NCBI GenBank assembly: GCA_902728285.1
Contig: CACVBU010000237.1
Span: 744,001-808,000, forward strand
DNA length: 64,000 nt
From: Clytia hemisphaerica
Lineage: Eukaryota > Cnidaria > Hydrozoa > Leptothecata > Clytiidae
Direction: 5' to 3'
Positions 11,694-20,544 of this stretch are shown here, in pieces. Positions within the stretch are counted from its first letter, which is position 1; each line of letters begins with the position of its first letter. The position numbers and the translations under genes were made by a program. Below the pieces are notes generated by a model that searched no databases, was not told the DNA's origin, and worked only from the letters and a program-made list of their open reading frames with translations.

Positions 11694-12202
11694 TTATAAC
11701 CATCAATATCAAGTTTATGTGGAATAGAAGAATCGGTAAGTCTAGTTTCCGAGATTCCTAAGACTTTGAAATTGTGATTTAAAGAGTTTAAGAGATTGTT
11801 GTACATATCAAAATGTTTTGATAAAGAACTGATGTTAAGATGAAGAAATGAGAGGTTAGAAGATGTGTTAGAAAAAGCAGAGTTGAAGTCGCTACAATCG
11901 AAATACCTACAATCAACAGTGTTCAAATTATATTCTGTGTTCGTTTCTCGAATTTCTTCGATCGTGGTTAAATCAGAGAATGAGGGGTGGAAATAGTTGT
12001 ACCTGAAACTTTTTTCATCAAGCTCATAGCAGATGCTAAAAGGGAAAAGATCGCAGTTGCAGTTAACGCATAATCCGACTTGTGGATAGTTTATTGAGAA
12101 AGGGAGATTGCATTCATGGTGAAACCATTTCTGACAGTAGTCACAAAAAAAGGAAGGAGCTCCTTCCGCTAATTCCTCACATACCGCACAAATTAGGTCC
12201 AT
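11694..12202 (-). pseudogene. LINE ORF2, N-terminal PHD-like zinc finger and start of endonuclease
   Basis: It starts at an ATG at 12202. The first 50 residues carry a Cys/His cluster, CAVC, FFCDYC, WFHHEC and LCVNCNC, that fits a PHD-type zinc finger (C4-H-C3 spacing). The AP-endonuclease follows with FLHLNISSLSKHFD and VLGISETRLTD. PHD-like fingers are known near the N terminus of CR1-type proteins. The frame is interrupted after the DGY codons by the 215 bp element and resumes at 11478. The piece from 11630 to 11693 in the same frame is only readthrough into the insertion. Confidence 0.78.
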
Positions 12203-12355
12203 CTATGGCAAATAGAATAAGTTTTAAAATTCTCAAAATATCAAGTAAATAAAAGTTTTAAGTTCGAAAGTTAAAGGAAACTCAGAAAGTTTAATTCAGC
12301 GCTATAGCAAAGAAATTTTTGATTATACGAGGAGTTTAGAGATATCATCATGCGG

Positions 12356-13134
12356 TCACAAAAGTTCATTCATTATTTTCAAAATTTTGAAAGTAATCGC
12401 AAGGAAGTTGGTTATCGGCATCAAAAACAAGTCAGACAAGTCTTCCTCTTTTTCAAAAGAGTGAACATACCTTCCACCAACTTGCTTATTGAAACGAACC
12501 TTTAAATTTCCATGTATATCTGTGAAATGAAGTTGATATGTTCGCATTTTTGAAATCTTTCTTTTGCCGAATTCAAGGTCTTCAGTCGTTTTTTTGTAAG
12601 AGAAGGTTTGATCTGGATTTTCTTGGAACGCTTCCGATTTTCATAAATTTTCTCGCACGTTGAATGTTTATTAAAGCGCACAATCACACGTTGTGCGTTA
12701 TCTCTGATAGGGCCGATTCGATGCGTTTTGTCGATTGTCGACTTAAATTCATTTTCTTCGATTCCCAGTTCTTCGATAGAGTCTTTGACTTGCTTCATTA
12801 ACGATTCATTAGTTTCTCTACGATTGAGCGGGATACCTTCTAGAACGAGGCAATTCCTTCGTGAATACTGTTGTTGACGTTCAACTTCATCGGACAACTT
12901 CTGGCTCACAGTACATGCAACAGCGTTACGATCTTTTAGGATTGTTATTTCTTTTTGTAGAGCAGGAACTGTCGACTTTTCAAAGCTCTCTACTTTCATT
13001 TCGAGTGTCTCAACTTTATCGTTTAAAGATTCTACTTTTGCCTCGAGTTCCATTATTCGGTCCAAGAGTTTCTTCTCCAGGCCTGTGCGGGTGACAGCAG
13101 GTGAGAGTGATTGATTTTTAGTCGTACCTTTCAT
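12356..13134 (-). pseudogene. LINE ORF1 (coiled coil, L1-ORF1-like), one frameshift
   Basis: The 210-codon main frame starts at 13134 with a heptad-rich coiled coil at about residues 20-90 (ELEAKVESLNDKVETLEMKV). An RNA-binding region follows, with YSRRNCLVLEGIP and a motif around THRIGP and VIVRFNKHSTCEKIYENR, resembling the RRM plus C-terminal domain of L1-type ORF1 chaperones. The last part, ending with TDIHGNLKVRFNK and VHSFEKEEDL, is read in another frame from 12547. An indel in an A-rich run near 12545-12555 must have separated them. The stop at 12356 lies about 150 bp before the ORF2 start. Confidence 0.75.
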
Positions 13135-13426
13135 GATGATGTTTTGTTTTGTTCTTTGCAGGGCGCTGAATTGACGTTAAGTTAAAGTTTTTGCATCTAT
13201 TTTTGACGTTACTCCTTCAATTTTGATCCAATCTTCTCAATTCTTTCATGGAATGTGAAGGTCACCTTGCTGAATCTTTTGGTGTAACTTTCAGTATGCC
13301 AAACCTCAATTTCGAACAAAAAAATAGCAGAACTTTCCACTTTTTCTTCGTTTTTCTTCTCTGCGTCAAAAAAACGTCAGTTCGTTAAAAGAAGATGTTG
13401 CAGTGAAAAGAAGAAAAAGGTTCACT

Positions 13427-13513
13427 CATGCCTGCCGCAAGGTTGGCTCTCAGGCTTGTGGAAAATCGCATCAGGGTTTTCTGCATCCTGTGAATGAGGG
13501 TGGCTCTCAATGA
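13427..13513 (+). pseudogene. Ngaro gag, piece 4 (end of zinc finger) ending in TGA
   Basis: After the duplicated AGGTTCACT the first codons give HAC, supplying the His of the CCCH finger begun at 8298, then CGKSHQGFLHP, a second Cys/His pair. The frame ends at a TGA (13511-13513). The pol frame continues in the same register immediately after this stop. Confidence 0.65.
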
Positions 13514-15160
13514 CTCTTTTCTTCAGAACCTGGTCCTTCTCCGCTTGATTCTGCACTTTGGGACAAAGAACTCCAAAATGATCCGGACCGTCAATTTTTG
13601 TTTGATGGTGTGGTCAATGGATTTCAATTGCTCCCAGCAGATGCTTCAATCAGCCCTGCGGAGATGGATAACTATAATTCTGCTATTGGCCAGGGTTCTA
13701 AAGGGAAAGTTGAAGCCACTATTCTTGAAGAACTCGCGGCCGGAAATTACATTATTGCTACTGAAAAGCCTGTGATAGTCAGCGCACTTGGAGCAGTTCC
13801 AAAGCCTGATTCTGAGGATCTCCGTTTGATCCATGACTGTTCGATGCCCCACGGTATGGGCGTTAATTCTTACATCGATATTGAGAAGCAATCTTTCCAG
13901 ACCCTAGATGATGCCTGCAGGTTGATAGGGAAGGATTTCTTCATCGCTAAGATAGATTTGAGACATGCGTATCGATCTGTCCCAGTCCATCCTTCTAACC
14001 GAGATGCTCTCGGTTTGAAGTGGAAATTTAGTGGGGATAGCCATTACACGTATCTAAAAGACACACGTCTCCCTTTTGGTGCACGCAGTGCCCCTGGTAT
14101 TTTTCATCGTTTAACTCAGAGTGTCAGACGTATGATGCAGAGAAGAGGCTACCCTTTGATCATAGTATATCTTGACGATTTCTTGGTCATTGGTAGGACT
14201 CAGCATGAATGTCAAGCTGCCTTTGATACTCTTTCCTCTCTTCTGGTTTCCCTAGGTTTTACCATCAGCCCCTCTAAGCTTGTCCCACCATGCACAAGAC
14301 TGGTATTCCTTGGAGTTGAGATTGACACCACCTCTTTGACTCTCTCTCTCCCAGTCAAGAAGCTAGGTGATCTGAAAGATGCACTACTGTCTTTTCAGTC
14401 CCGAGCTCGTGCATCAAAGAGGCAGCTACAACAGCTTGCTGGCCGTCTTAACTGGGTTTGCAAGGTTATTTATGGAGGAAGAACTTTTTTGCGTCGTATT
14501 CTTGACCTTATGGGCTCCTTACGGAAACAGTCATCCAAGTGTCTGTTGAGTGAGGAGTTTTTTAAGGACATTTCTTGGTGGTTGGATTTTCTTGAGATTT
14601 TTAATGGTCAGTGTTCCTTTCATGACACTAGACCTGTTACTAACATCCACACGGATGCCTGTACAACAGGCATCGGAGCAGTTTTTGACAATGACTGGTT
14701 CTATTCTAATTTGTTGGTTGATGCTCCTGCCCTTGCAGGCTTGCACATCAACTACAAAGAAGCGCTTTGCATTGTTTTTGCCTTGGAACGCTGGGCACCT
14801 TACTTGTGTAATAAGGTTGTCCATATTTACTGTGACAACACGGCTGCAGTTGGGATGTTGAATAAAGGATCATCTCGCAACCCGCTCATGATGACTTACC
14901 TCAGACGTCTGTTCTGGTGTTCTGCCACCTATAACTTTCGCCTAAAAGTTTTTCATGTGCCGGGAGTCCAAAATGTTGTTGCTGATCATGTATCTCGTTT
15001 GCATGAGCATTCACATCTTGCAGCCTTTCTCCAGTATCTTTGTGACTGTTTTGGCCAATCTGCTTCCACTGATAATGTTGTCTGGCACATGTCTGTGAAC
15101 TGTTTCTGTTTTCTTCTTGGCTTGCATGGCTCAGGCTCATGTCTTCACTCTGCTTTTTAG
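13514..15160 (+). CDS. Ngaro pol: reverse transcriptase and RNase H
   Basis: This frame is in register with gag and separated from it only by one TGA. The first ATG is at 13598, but family-like sequence (LWDKELQNDPDRQFL) already lies upstream of it. Translation may therefore depend on readthrough, on reinitiation or on the 13598 start. RT motifs are VPKPDSEDLRLIHDC, AKIDLRHAYRSVPVHP, LPFGARSAPGIFHRL and the catalytic YLDDF. The thumb carries LVFLGVEID. RNase H residues are the Asp of IHTDACTTGIG, the Glu of INYKEALC, the Asp of YCDNTAAVG and the Asp of VADHVSRL. No stop interrupts it, so the polypeptide could be functional even though gag is broken. It overlaps the recombinase frame by 22 bp. 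Confidence 0.88.
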   Translation, partial: LFSSEPGPSPLDSALWDKELQNDPDRQFLFDGVVNGFQLLPADASISPAEMDNYNSAIGQGSKGKVEATILEELAAGNYIIATEKPVIVSALGAVPKPDSEDLRLIHDCSMPHGMGVNSYIDIEKQSFQTLDDACRLIGKDFFIAKIDLRHAYRSVPVHPSNRDALGLKWKFSGDSHYTYLKDTRLPFGARSAPGIFHRLTQSVRRMMQRRGYPLIIVYLDDFLVIGRTQHECQAAFDTLSSLLVSLGFTISPSKLVPPCTRLVFLGVEIDTTSLTLSLPVKKLGDLKDALLSFQSRARASKRQLQQLAGRLNWVCKVIYGGRTFLRRILDLMGSLRKQSSKCLLSEEFFKDISWWLDFLEIFNGQCSFHDTRPVTNIHTDACTTGIGAVFDNDWFYSNLLVDAPALAGLHINYKEALCIVFALERWAPYLCNKVVHIYCDNTAAVGMLNKGSSRNPLMMTYLRRLFWCSATYNFRLKVFHVPGVQNVVADHVSRLHEHSHLAAFLQYLCDCFGQSASTDNVVWHMSVNCFCFLLGLHGSGSCLHSAF

Positions 15161-16152
15161 AGTTTGCGTCTTCGCTGCTGGCGGATGTGCAGTTCTATCG
15201 TGAAGCCACCTATGCTACCAACACCCGCAAGGCCTACCGTACTCACCGCAAGGTTTATCTTCAGTTTTGCAATATGCTTGATCTACCGCCAGCTCCTGCT
15301 AAGTGTGTGCACCTCTGCATGTATGCTGTGTATCTAGCCCGTTTCCTGTTACCTCAGTCTGTTTGTATATATTTGAACATTGTTGGCCTCTTGCATCGTG
15401 AGATGGGGTTCCCCAACCCTCTTCTTGATAATTTTTTCCTGTCCTCTGTGTTGAAGGGTATCAAGCGCTCCAAGGGTGTCCCTCCCGTCCCCAAGCTTCC
15501 CATCACGGTTGAGATTCTTTCTTTCATTCACTCCCAGCTCAACCTGCGGGATAGTAAGCAAGCTTCTTTTTGGGCTCTATGTTTGGTTTCCTTTTTTGGG
15601 CTTTTTCGGAAGAGTCACCTTTTACCCGTTTCCCAGAAGGGTTTTTCCCCAGACACTTTTCTCACCCGGGATGATTTTACTTTTTTGGGTTCTGAGATCC
15701 ACATCAGGGTGAGATGGAGCAAGACTATCCAGTTTGGTCAACGCACTGTTTCTATACCACTGGTGGCAATGCCTTCGTCTCACCTCTGTCCTGTTTCCGC
15801 AGTTTCACGTGCCTTCTCCCTTACCCCTGGGGCCCTCCCATGTGATCAAGCTTTTTGTTGGAGGGATTCCTACCTTGGGGCTAACCGTGTTTTTGTTTAC
15901 CGGGATTTCATGCACATTCTTCAAGCGCACCTCTCACGTTCTGGGCTCTCACACCGTCAATATGGGTCACACTCATTCAGACGTGGTGGGGCTACCTTTG
16001 CTTTGGAGGCTGGTGTGCCTCTTGACTCCATTGCAGTTATGGGTGACTGGAAGTCTGATGCAATGTATCTTTATCTACATATGCCCTTGTCGCAGCGTTT
16101 GCATGCCCAGCATTCTATTTCTTCATATATTTCTTCTTTACCTAACAACTAA
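15139..16152 (+). CDS. Ngaro tyrosine recombinase
   Basis: A 337-codon frame for a phage-integrase-fold tyrosine recombinase that would insert the double-stranded circular intermediate. Its N-terminal SAM-like core-binding part has YATNTRKAYRTHRKVYLQFC. The catalytic domain shows the first Arg in SFFGLFRKSHLLP, the HxxR box in HSFRRGGAT, and GDWKSDAMYLYLHMP carrying the Trp and the candidate nucleophilic Tyr. The length agrees with Ngaro/DIRS recombinases. The start lies inside the end of pol in another frame, so translation would need reinitiation or a frameshift. The frame is intact. It is followed by repeat B1 within 20 bp. Confidence 0.88.
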   Translation: MSSLCFLEFASSLLADVQFYREATYATNTRKAYRTHRKVYLQFCNMLDLPPAPAKCVHLCMYAVYLARFLLPQSVCIYLNIVGLLHREMGFPNPLLDNFFLSSVLKGIKRSKGVPPVPKLPITVEILSFIHSQLNLRDSKQASFWALCLVSFFGLFRKSHLLPVSQKGFSPDTFLTRDDFTFLGSEIHIRVRWSKTIQFGQRTVSIPLVAMPSSHLCPVSAVSRAFSLTPGALPCDQAFCWRDSYLGANRVFVYRDFMHILQAHLSRSGLSHRQYGSHSFRRGGATFALEAGVPLDSIAVMGDWKSDAMYLYLHMPLSQRLHAQHSISSYISSLPNN

Positions 16153-16171
16153 TACACACATTGGATTTGGA

Positions 16172-16317
16172 CATTTGTTTTATTTTCCTAGTTTATATTC
16201 CTGTACATATTTTGTCTGTGCCGTTTTCACAGTGTTTATTCCGTCAAGAACTGAAAATACCATGTAGACATATCTGTGTGCTTTCTGCCTATCCTTGCCT
16301 ATAGCCTTTTGTGTTTA
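16172..16317 (+). repeat. Ngaro split direct repeat B1
   Basis: 146 bp, essentially the same as 16710-16855. It abuts repeat A2 directly, as expected for the B1-A2-B2 right end. Confidence 0.88.
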
Positions 16318-16489
16318 AGTGTCTGATATATGTTTTTGTATATCAGGGTTTAGATGCAATTGGTTTGTTTTGGTCTTAATCCGGACTCTTGATTTAGCCT
16401 CACTTTCATGCCCCTTATTAGGCCACAGATTTTCCACATGGGCCTTTTTCAGTTCTTCAGTTCTTCAGTGCAGACTGCTGTTTTTTGCT
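16318..16489 (+). repeat. Ngaro split direct repeat A2
   Basis: Matches A1 (1885-2062) over its whole length. It sits directly after B1. Confidence 0.88.
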
Positions 16490-16709
16490 CCGCCTCCCTC
16501 CCCAGCATCTTGGTGGAAGCTTTCCTAGGTTCAATTTTATTTAATGCTTAGGTCACCGAATATTTTGATATTTTTCTTAGATTTTCTTTATGTGAACCGT
16601 TTCCTTTACGGTCTATACTATGTATTTGCCATTTGCTGGCCCATTGATTTTATATATATACCTATATGTTTGTATTGTGTCATTATTTACCATACTGTGC
16701 TCCTGTAAT

Positions 16710-16855
16710 CATTTGTTTTATTTTCCTAGTTTATATTCCTGTACATATTTTGTCTGTGCCGTTTTCACAGTGTTTATTCCGTCAAGAACTGAAAATACCA
16801 TGTAGACATATCTGTGTGCTTTCTGCCTATCCTTGCCTATAGCCTTTTGTGTTTA
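16710..16855 (+). repeat. Ngaro split direct repeat B2 (right end)
   Basis: Copy of 16172-16317, ending in ccttttgtgttta. About 220 bp of unique sequence (16490-16709) separates it from A2. Confidence 0.88.
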
Positions 16856-17684
16856 AATTTAGAAAATTTTTGGCCATTTAAAAAAAAAACACCTAATTTT
16901 TTTCAGCAAAAGTTTTGTACAAGTTAATACCTCAAAATTTTTACTTTTTTAATTGAGCAAAAAGTTTTATGAATTTTAAATCCGTACAGGCAAAAGAAGT
17001 TTTTGTACGAGGCATTCTGGTACGCCTGGTGCTTAGAGTGTTATCAGTTTTTGTTTAACCACTTGTGTCACTAAATACCATAAATAAATATCTTAGATTT
17101 TATCATACACCCAGAAAGACCTCCTAGTAGTAAGTACACCTAATATAAAATTGGCAATTTGTAATATTTCTACTGATTTTATGTATATAAGGGAGCAAAA
17201 TTAATAACTTTTCCTAATTTGGGTAGAAAAAAGGAATGACATAAGTGAAATTTTGGAAGCAAAAGTTTGGGTATAAAAGAGAAATCCCAAAATCAGACCA
17301 GACATTAAACTTGTTTTAATTTTTCTTTAAATGAAATATATTTACCAGGACCCTTGTTAACTGGTACAAAAATCTAATTTAAAAGTTATACAATTTTCAA
17401 AGACAATAATATTCATTTTATTATAGGTGTTCCTATAGAATATTTTAGCCAAAATGCTTGTCTCTCCCTAGTCAGAGTATGAATGAAATCAGACAAAAAT
17501 ACTGAAGATACAAAAACATTAAATAATTTTCAAATTGAGGTCTAAGTGCAAAATATCCTGCAAATGCTCATTTAAAAACTTCAAAAAATTGAAGTAAATT
17601 TTAAGAAATTAATATAAGGTCTCATAAAATATATATGAAAAATAAAATCATAATTTCTTGTATCAGTGAGGGAATCAGTTATTA

Positions 17685-18016
17685 CTTTAACCGGATTAAA
17701 TTTCGTGAGATTAAATTTCGCGAGCTAAAAAAATCGCGAAATTTTCTGGATTTAATTTCGCGAGTCAGAGTTTTGAAATATTTTGCGTGGATTTAATTTC
17801 GCGAATACAGTAAGCCAGAAAACAGCTGAAAATAAGTATTTTTTGCCAAAAATGGAACTAGTTTCTCCGCCAAAAATACAATTTTAAAAGTTTTGTGGTG
17901 GATTTAATTTCGTGAACCAGGAATCTCACGCGTGTTCGCGTGTTTTAATTTCGCGAAAATGGCAAAAATTCGCGAAATCGCGAAATTTAATCTCGCGGAA
18001 ATTAATCCGATTAAAG
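17685..18016. mobile_element. MITE of the CGCGAA-motif family, TA target duplication
   Basis: 332 bp flanked by TA (17683-17684 and 18017-18018). Termini are CTTTAACCGGATTAAA and TTAATCCGATTAAAG, closely like the copy at 2655. The interior has repeated GGATTTAATTTCGCGA units in both orientations around a unique AT-rich core. Confidence 0.82.
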
Positions 18017-18750
18017 TATATACAGTGTGCAAATTCATTCTAAAGAGCAGAAAATTTGAAAGAAAAATGTAAAAAATTACTGTAATTCCATCAGAAATCT
18101 ATCAATGTATATATACCACAAATACCAGAAAAATAACCACACATCATTTGTCCACCCCAGTTAGTCTTTTGTTGTCAAACATTGATGTTTACTGTAACGG
18201 TTCATGTGTCTCTTATAAGGGCATGAAATGCAAATGCTGTAGATCTCAATTTTATAGTTTGATTATAGATTGCATCCATTTAAACTTTTAAAAAATGGCA
18301 TTAAAATGTTAATATTTTCAAAACGTCATCAAACGGGTTCAACGGCAAATTTTCCAAATAAATACATAGATTTGCCGATTGATTCAAATGGTTGCATCTC
18401 TTAAAATGTTATCTCCAGCATGGTTTACGTTTGTAGTCCGTAGTTACGTTAAAGCTTGACAATGTTTCCAATCTTTTTATAGCCATCCTGTAAAATAGAA
18501 CAAAAATTCATTATTTTTAGTTTGACAACAATGTTACAGTATGACATTAATTTTCACTTGATAACAATGTAACAGATTTATCAGGGACACATCAATAAAT
18601 TTATTGCTCTTAAATTATGGCTGGAATGCAGACGTCCTGCCAATTCAGTAAATATTTGAATAAAATTTGTGTGGGATGGAATGATGCTAAGGGGTATTTC
18701 AGAACTATATAGAATTTCTAAACTGTAGAATAGAATCCAAGCAAAGTACG

Positions 18751-19230
18751 ATGCTGGCAGCATTTTTGACATTATTTATTATCTTCCAGCTTTGTATTTC
18801 CACAAAGCGCAATGAAACTAGTCAAACCTTTGTAGTACCAAACAGTACCAAAACAACACGTCAATTCTGCAAAATTAGCATCGTGTTTAATAACCCCTAC
18901 TGTACACTATACCCAGCACAGTCAGACAGTTCAGAGATCAAAGAGATGAACAAACAGGTTAAAAATTACTTACTTTTTTATCAACTCAGAGCCAACTTGC
19001 CAGCTTGCCAGAGTCTTGCCAGTGCAAAATGCATATATATAATCCAGATCAGAAAGTCAGTGGATGCCACTCAAAATATCCAAGATCTCTTAGTCTTTCT
19101 TTACCAATCAATTTTCTGTATTCCTTCTTTATATCCAGTTTCTGGTTTAGATTTGAACATGATCGAATCAATTTTGAAATTAAATTTTTCAAGAAGTTCG
19201 AAACTTTGGTTTCTGCACCAGCGGAGGTGA
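18751..19230 (+). CDS. Hypothetical secreted protein (weak)
   Basis: I do not recognise this 159-codon frame. It starts with a convincing hydrophobic leader (LAAFLTLFIIFQLCIS) that would serve as a signal peptide, followed by a Thr/Asn-rich segment and six cysteines. A good splice donor (CAG/GTTAAA at 18957-18963) and several acceptor-like CAG sites downstream mean that only the first ~69 codons may be exonic. Cysteine placement faintly recalls a Frizzled-type cysteine-rich domain, but the pattern is incomplete and I give it little weight. There is no neighbouring gene to support a role. It may be a chance frame in an AT-rich intergenic region. Confidence 0.2.
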   Translation: MLAAFLTLFIIFQLCISTKRNETSQTFVVPNSTKTTRQFCKISIVFNNPYCTLYPAQSDSSEIKEMNKQVKNYLLFYQLRANLPACQSLASAKCIYIIQIRKSVDATQNIQDLLVFLYQSIFCIPSLYPVSGLDLNMIESILKLNFSRSSKLWFLHQRR

Positions 19231-19312
19231 ATGAGGCAAAAGCAGCTTGACAACAACGTCATTTCAGCATGATTTTCAAATCAAATTTAGTGGAGCTTCT
19301 AGTCCATGAATT

Positions 19313-19704
19313 CAGGCGCCGCGGCTCGACATTTTAAGTGGTCGGGCCACATAATATAGTGTCTAAGGAGGCGCGACCATGGTTGGGGCCGACGGGCTCG
19401 AAAATTTTGCGAATTTCACTCCTCTAGATTGGCTAAAACAGCCCCTTTTCTTGAAGAAGATAAAGCTCATAAAGCGCTTGAATATCATGCGCAAGGTGTT
19501 TTTATCTTGCAAGAAAGCAAAAAAATGGAAAAAAAGAAAATACAAATACAAACAAAAAGAGAAATAAAAACAATTAGATTAGATTTAGGCGTGGATGTCA
19601 TAGTTCAATTTATTTTTCTAACTGACTTTTCAAAACATTTGAAAAATTAATTTTTTACTTCAAAAAAAATTCTTTACTCTGAAAAAAAGTGCCGCGGCGC
19701 CTGT
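19313..19704. mobile_element. MITE-like element with GGCGCCGCGGC termini
   Basis: Inverted ends CAGGCGCCGCGGC (left) and GCCGCGGCGCCTG (right) about 390 bp apart. A lone right-end-like sequence recurs at 23881-23896 (cccgcggcgcctg). CAGG-type ends would suit a hAT-derived element, but I could not align an 8-bp duplication. The inner sequence near 19370 (gaccatggttggggccgacggg) resembles segments at 20950-20990 and 59930-59950. Confidence 0.55.
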
Positions 19705-20544
19705 AATGAATGGGTGTGAATCCCATTTGATTCTTTCAAGAAACCCTTGATCTATCACCAGTTGACCATTCATTCCCATTCATTCAAAATAAGCCAAGAT
19801 CCAGGTCCATCTCTGACCACAACAAATTCAAAATAAAAGCCTGTCGGATTTTAAAAGGTGCAAGTGTCGGATGACTTGTCTCGATGAATGTAAAGTTTGA
19901 GATTGATTCCTTTTGGATGTTGGTACATGAATCATATTCAAATTCACCAATCAAAACCCCATAGTGATAGCATAAGCACGAAGAAAGATATATCAGTTTC
20001 TTTGGTTGTTATGCAAGCCATGTCGGGAAAAAAATTTTCGACGCCATGTTGAAAATCACCAAAATTCAATTTTTTGGCGTCAACGCGCTCTCTGCAAAAA
20101 GGAAAAAGCCGCGCTTTGTTTTTGAAACAATGAGTTCTCCGTCCATTCGTTAGAAGTTCATGCTAATGTGTATTGGAACGTGGCTAGCCGTGAAACAATA
20201 TGTTCTTTTTTACTATCAAACATTTTTGATTAATGAAGTGTTTTCGCACGCTGTACTGTTTGGTTGGTACAGAAAGAAAAACGAGCTAGAATCCGTAGAA
20301 TGCGAAGCAACCCCAGCCCTGACCCGAAAATTGGAGCTGCTTATAAAAAACAATGTGTATTGCATCAAGAGTGAACAAAAAAGAGATCGTAAATAATGTT
20401 TTACTAGATTCTGTATTTAAGCAAATTAGATCCGTGCAAAAGAAAGAGGAGGCTCTAAGTTATCCATCGAGCTATGAACGAACTTCTAATCCCTTCTAGA
20501 TTTGAAGATATGACGGTTTAAAGTTTAAAGTTTAAAGTCAATTA

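Larger units (their letters stand above)
8339..13417 (-). mobile_element. Full-length LINE (CR1/L2/Jockey-like) inserted in Ngaro gag
   Basis: The 9-bp target duplication AGGTTCACT is at 8330-8338 and 13418-13426. The 3' end (low coordinate) carries a pentanucleotide tail of five ATTGA-type units (8339-8364 on the plus strand), as in CR1/L2-like elements that end in microsatellites rather than poly(A). In transcription order it has a 5' UTR of about 280 bp, ORF1 with coiled coil, and ORF2 with zinc finger, endonuclease and reverse transcriptase. Each ORF has at least one frameshift and ORF2 carries an insertion (11479-11693), so this copy is dead. The intact target duplication shows a full-length integration. 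Confidence 0.87.
1885..16855 (+). mobile_element. Ngaro-like tyrosine-recombinase retrotransposon with split direct repeats and nested insertions
   Basis: The element is bounded by split direct repeats in the order A1 ... B1-A2-B2, the arrangement known for Ngaro/PAT-type elements. A1 is 1885-2062 and A2 16318-16489; B1 is 16172-16317 and B2 16710-16855. Between them lie a gag-like frame with a CCCH-type zinc finger, an RT/RNase H frame and a tyrosine recombinase frame, all on the plus strand. The span is about 15 kb because three later elements sit inside gag (2655-3325, 3768-8014, 8339-13417). Without them it would be about 4.95 kb, a normal size for the group. As expected for recombinase-integrated elements I see no target site duplication at its ends. 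It is not an LTR retrotransposon: there is no integrase or protease and the repeats are split. Confidence 0.88.

Noticed and set aside
13598-16152. Domesticated host gene
   Set aside because: Pol and recombinase are intact, but their flanking split repeats and the disrupted gag in the same element show an ordinary retroelement copy.
1885-16855. LTR retrotransposon or endogenous retrovirus
   Set aside because: The repeats are split (A1 ... B1-A2-B2), there is no protease, integrase or envelope, and a tyrosine recombinase is present.
18751-19230. Frizzled-type cysteine-rich domain
   Set aside because: The Cys order is only partly similar, the final Cys is missing, and a splice donor lies in the middle of the frame.
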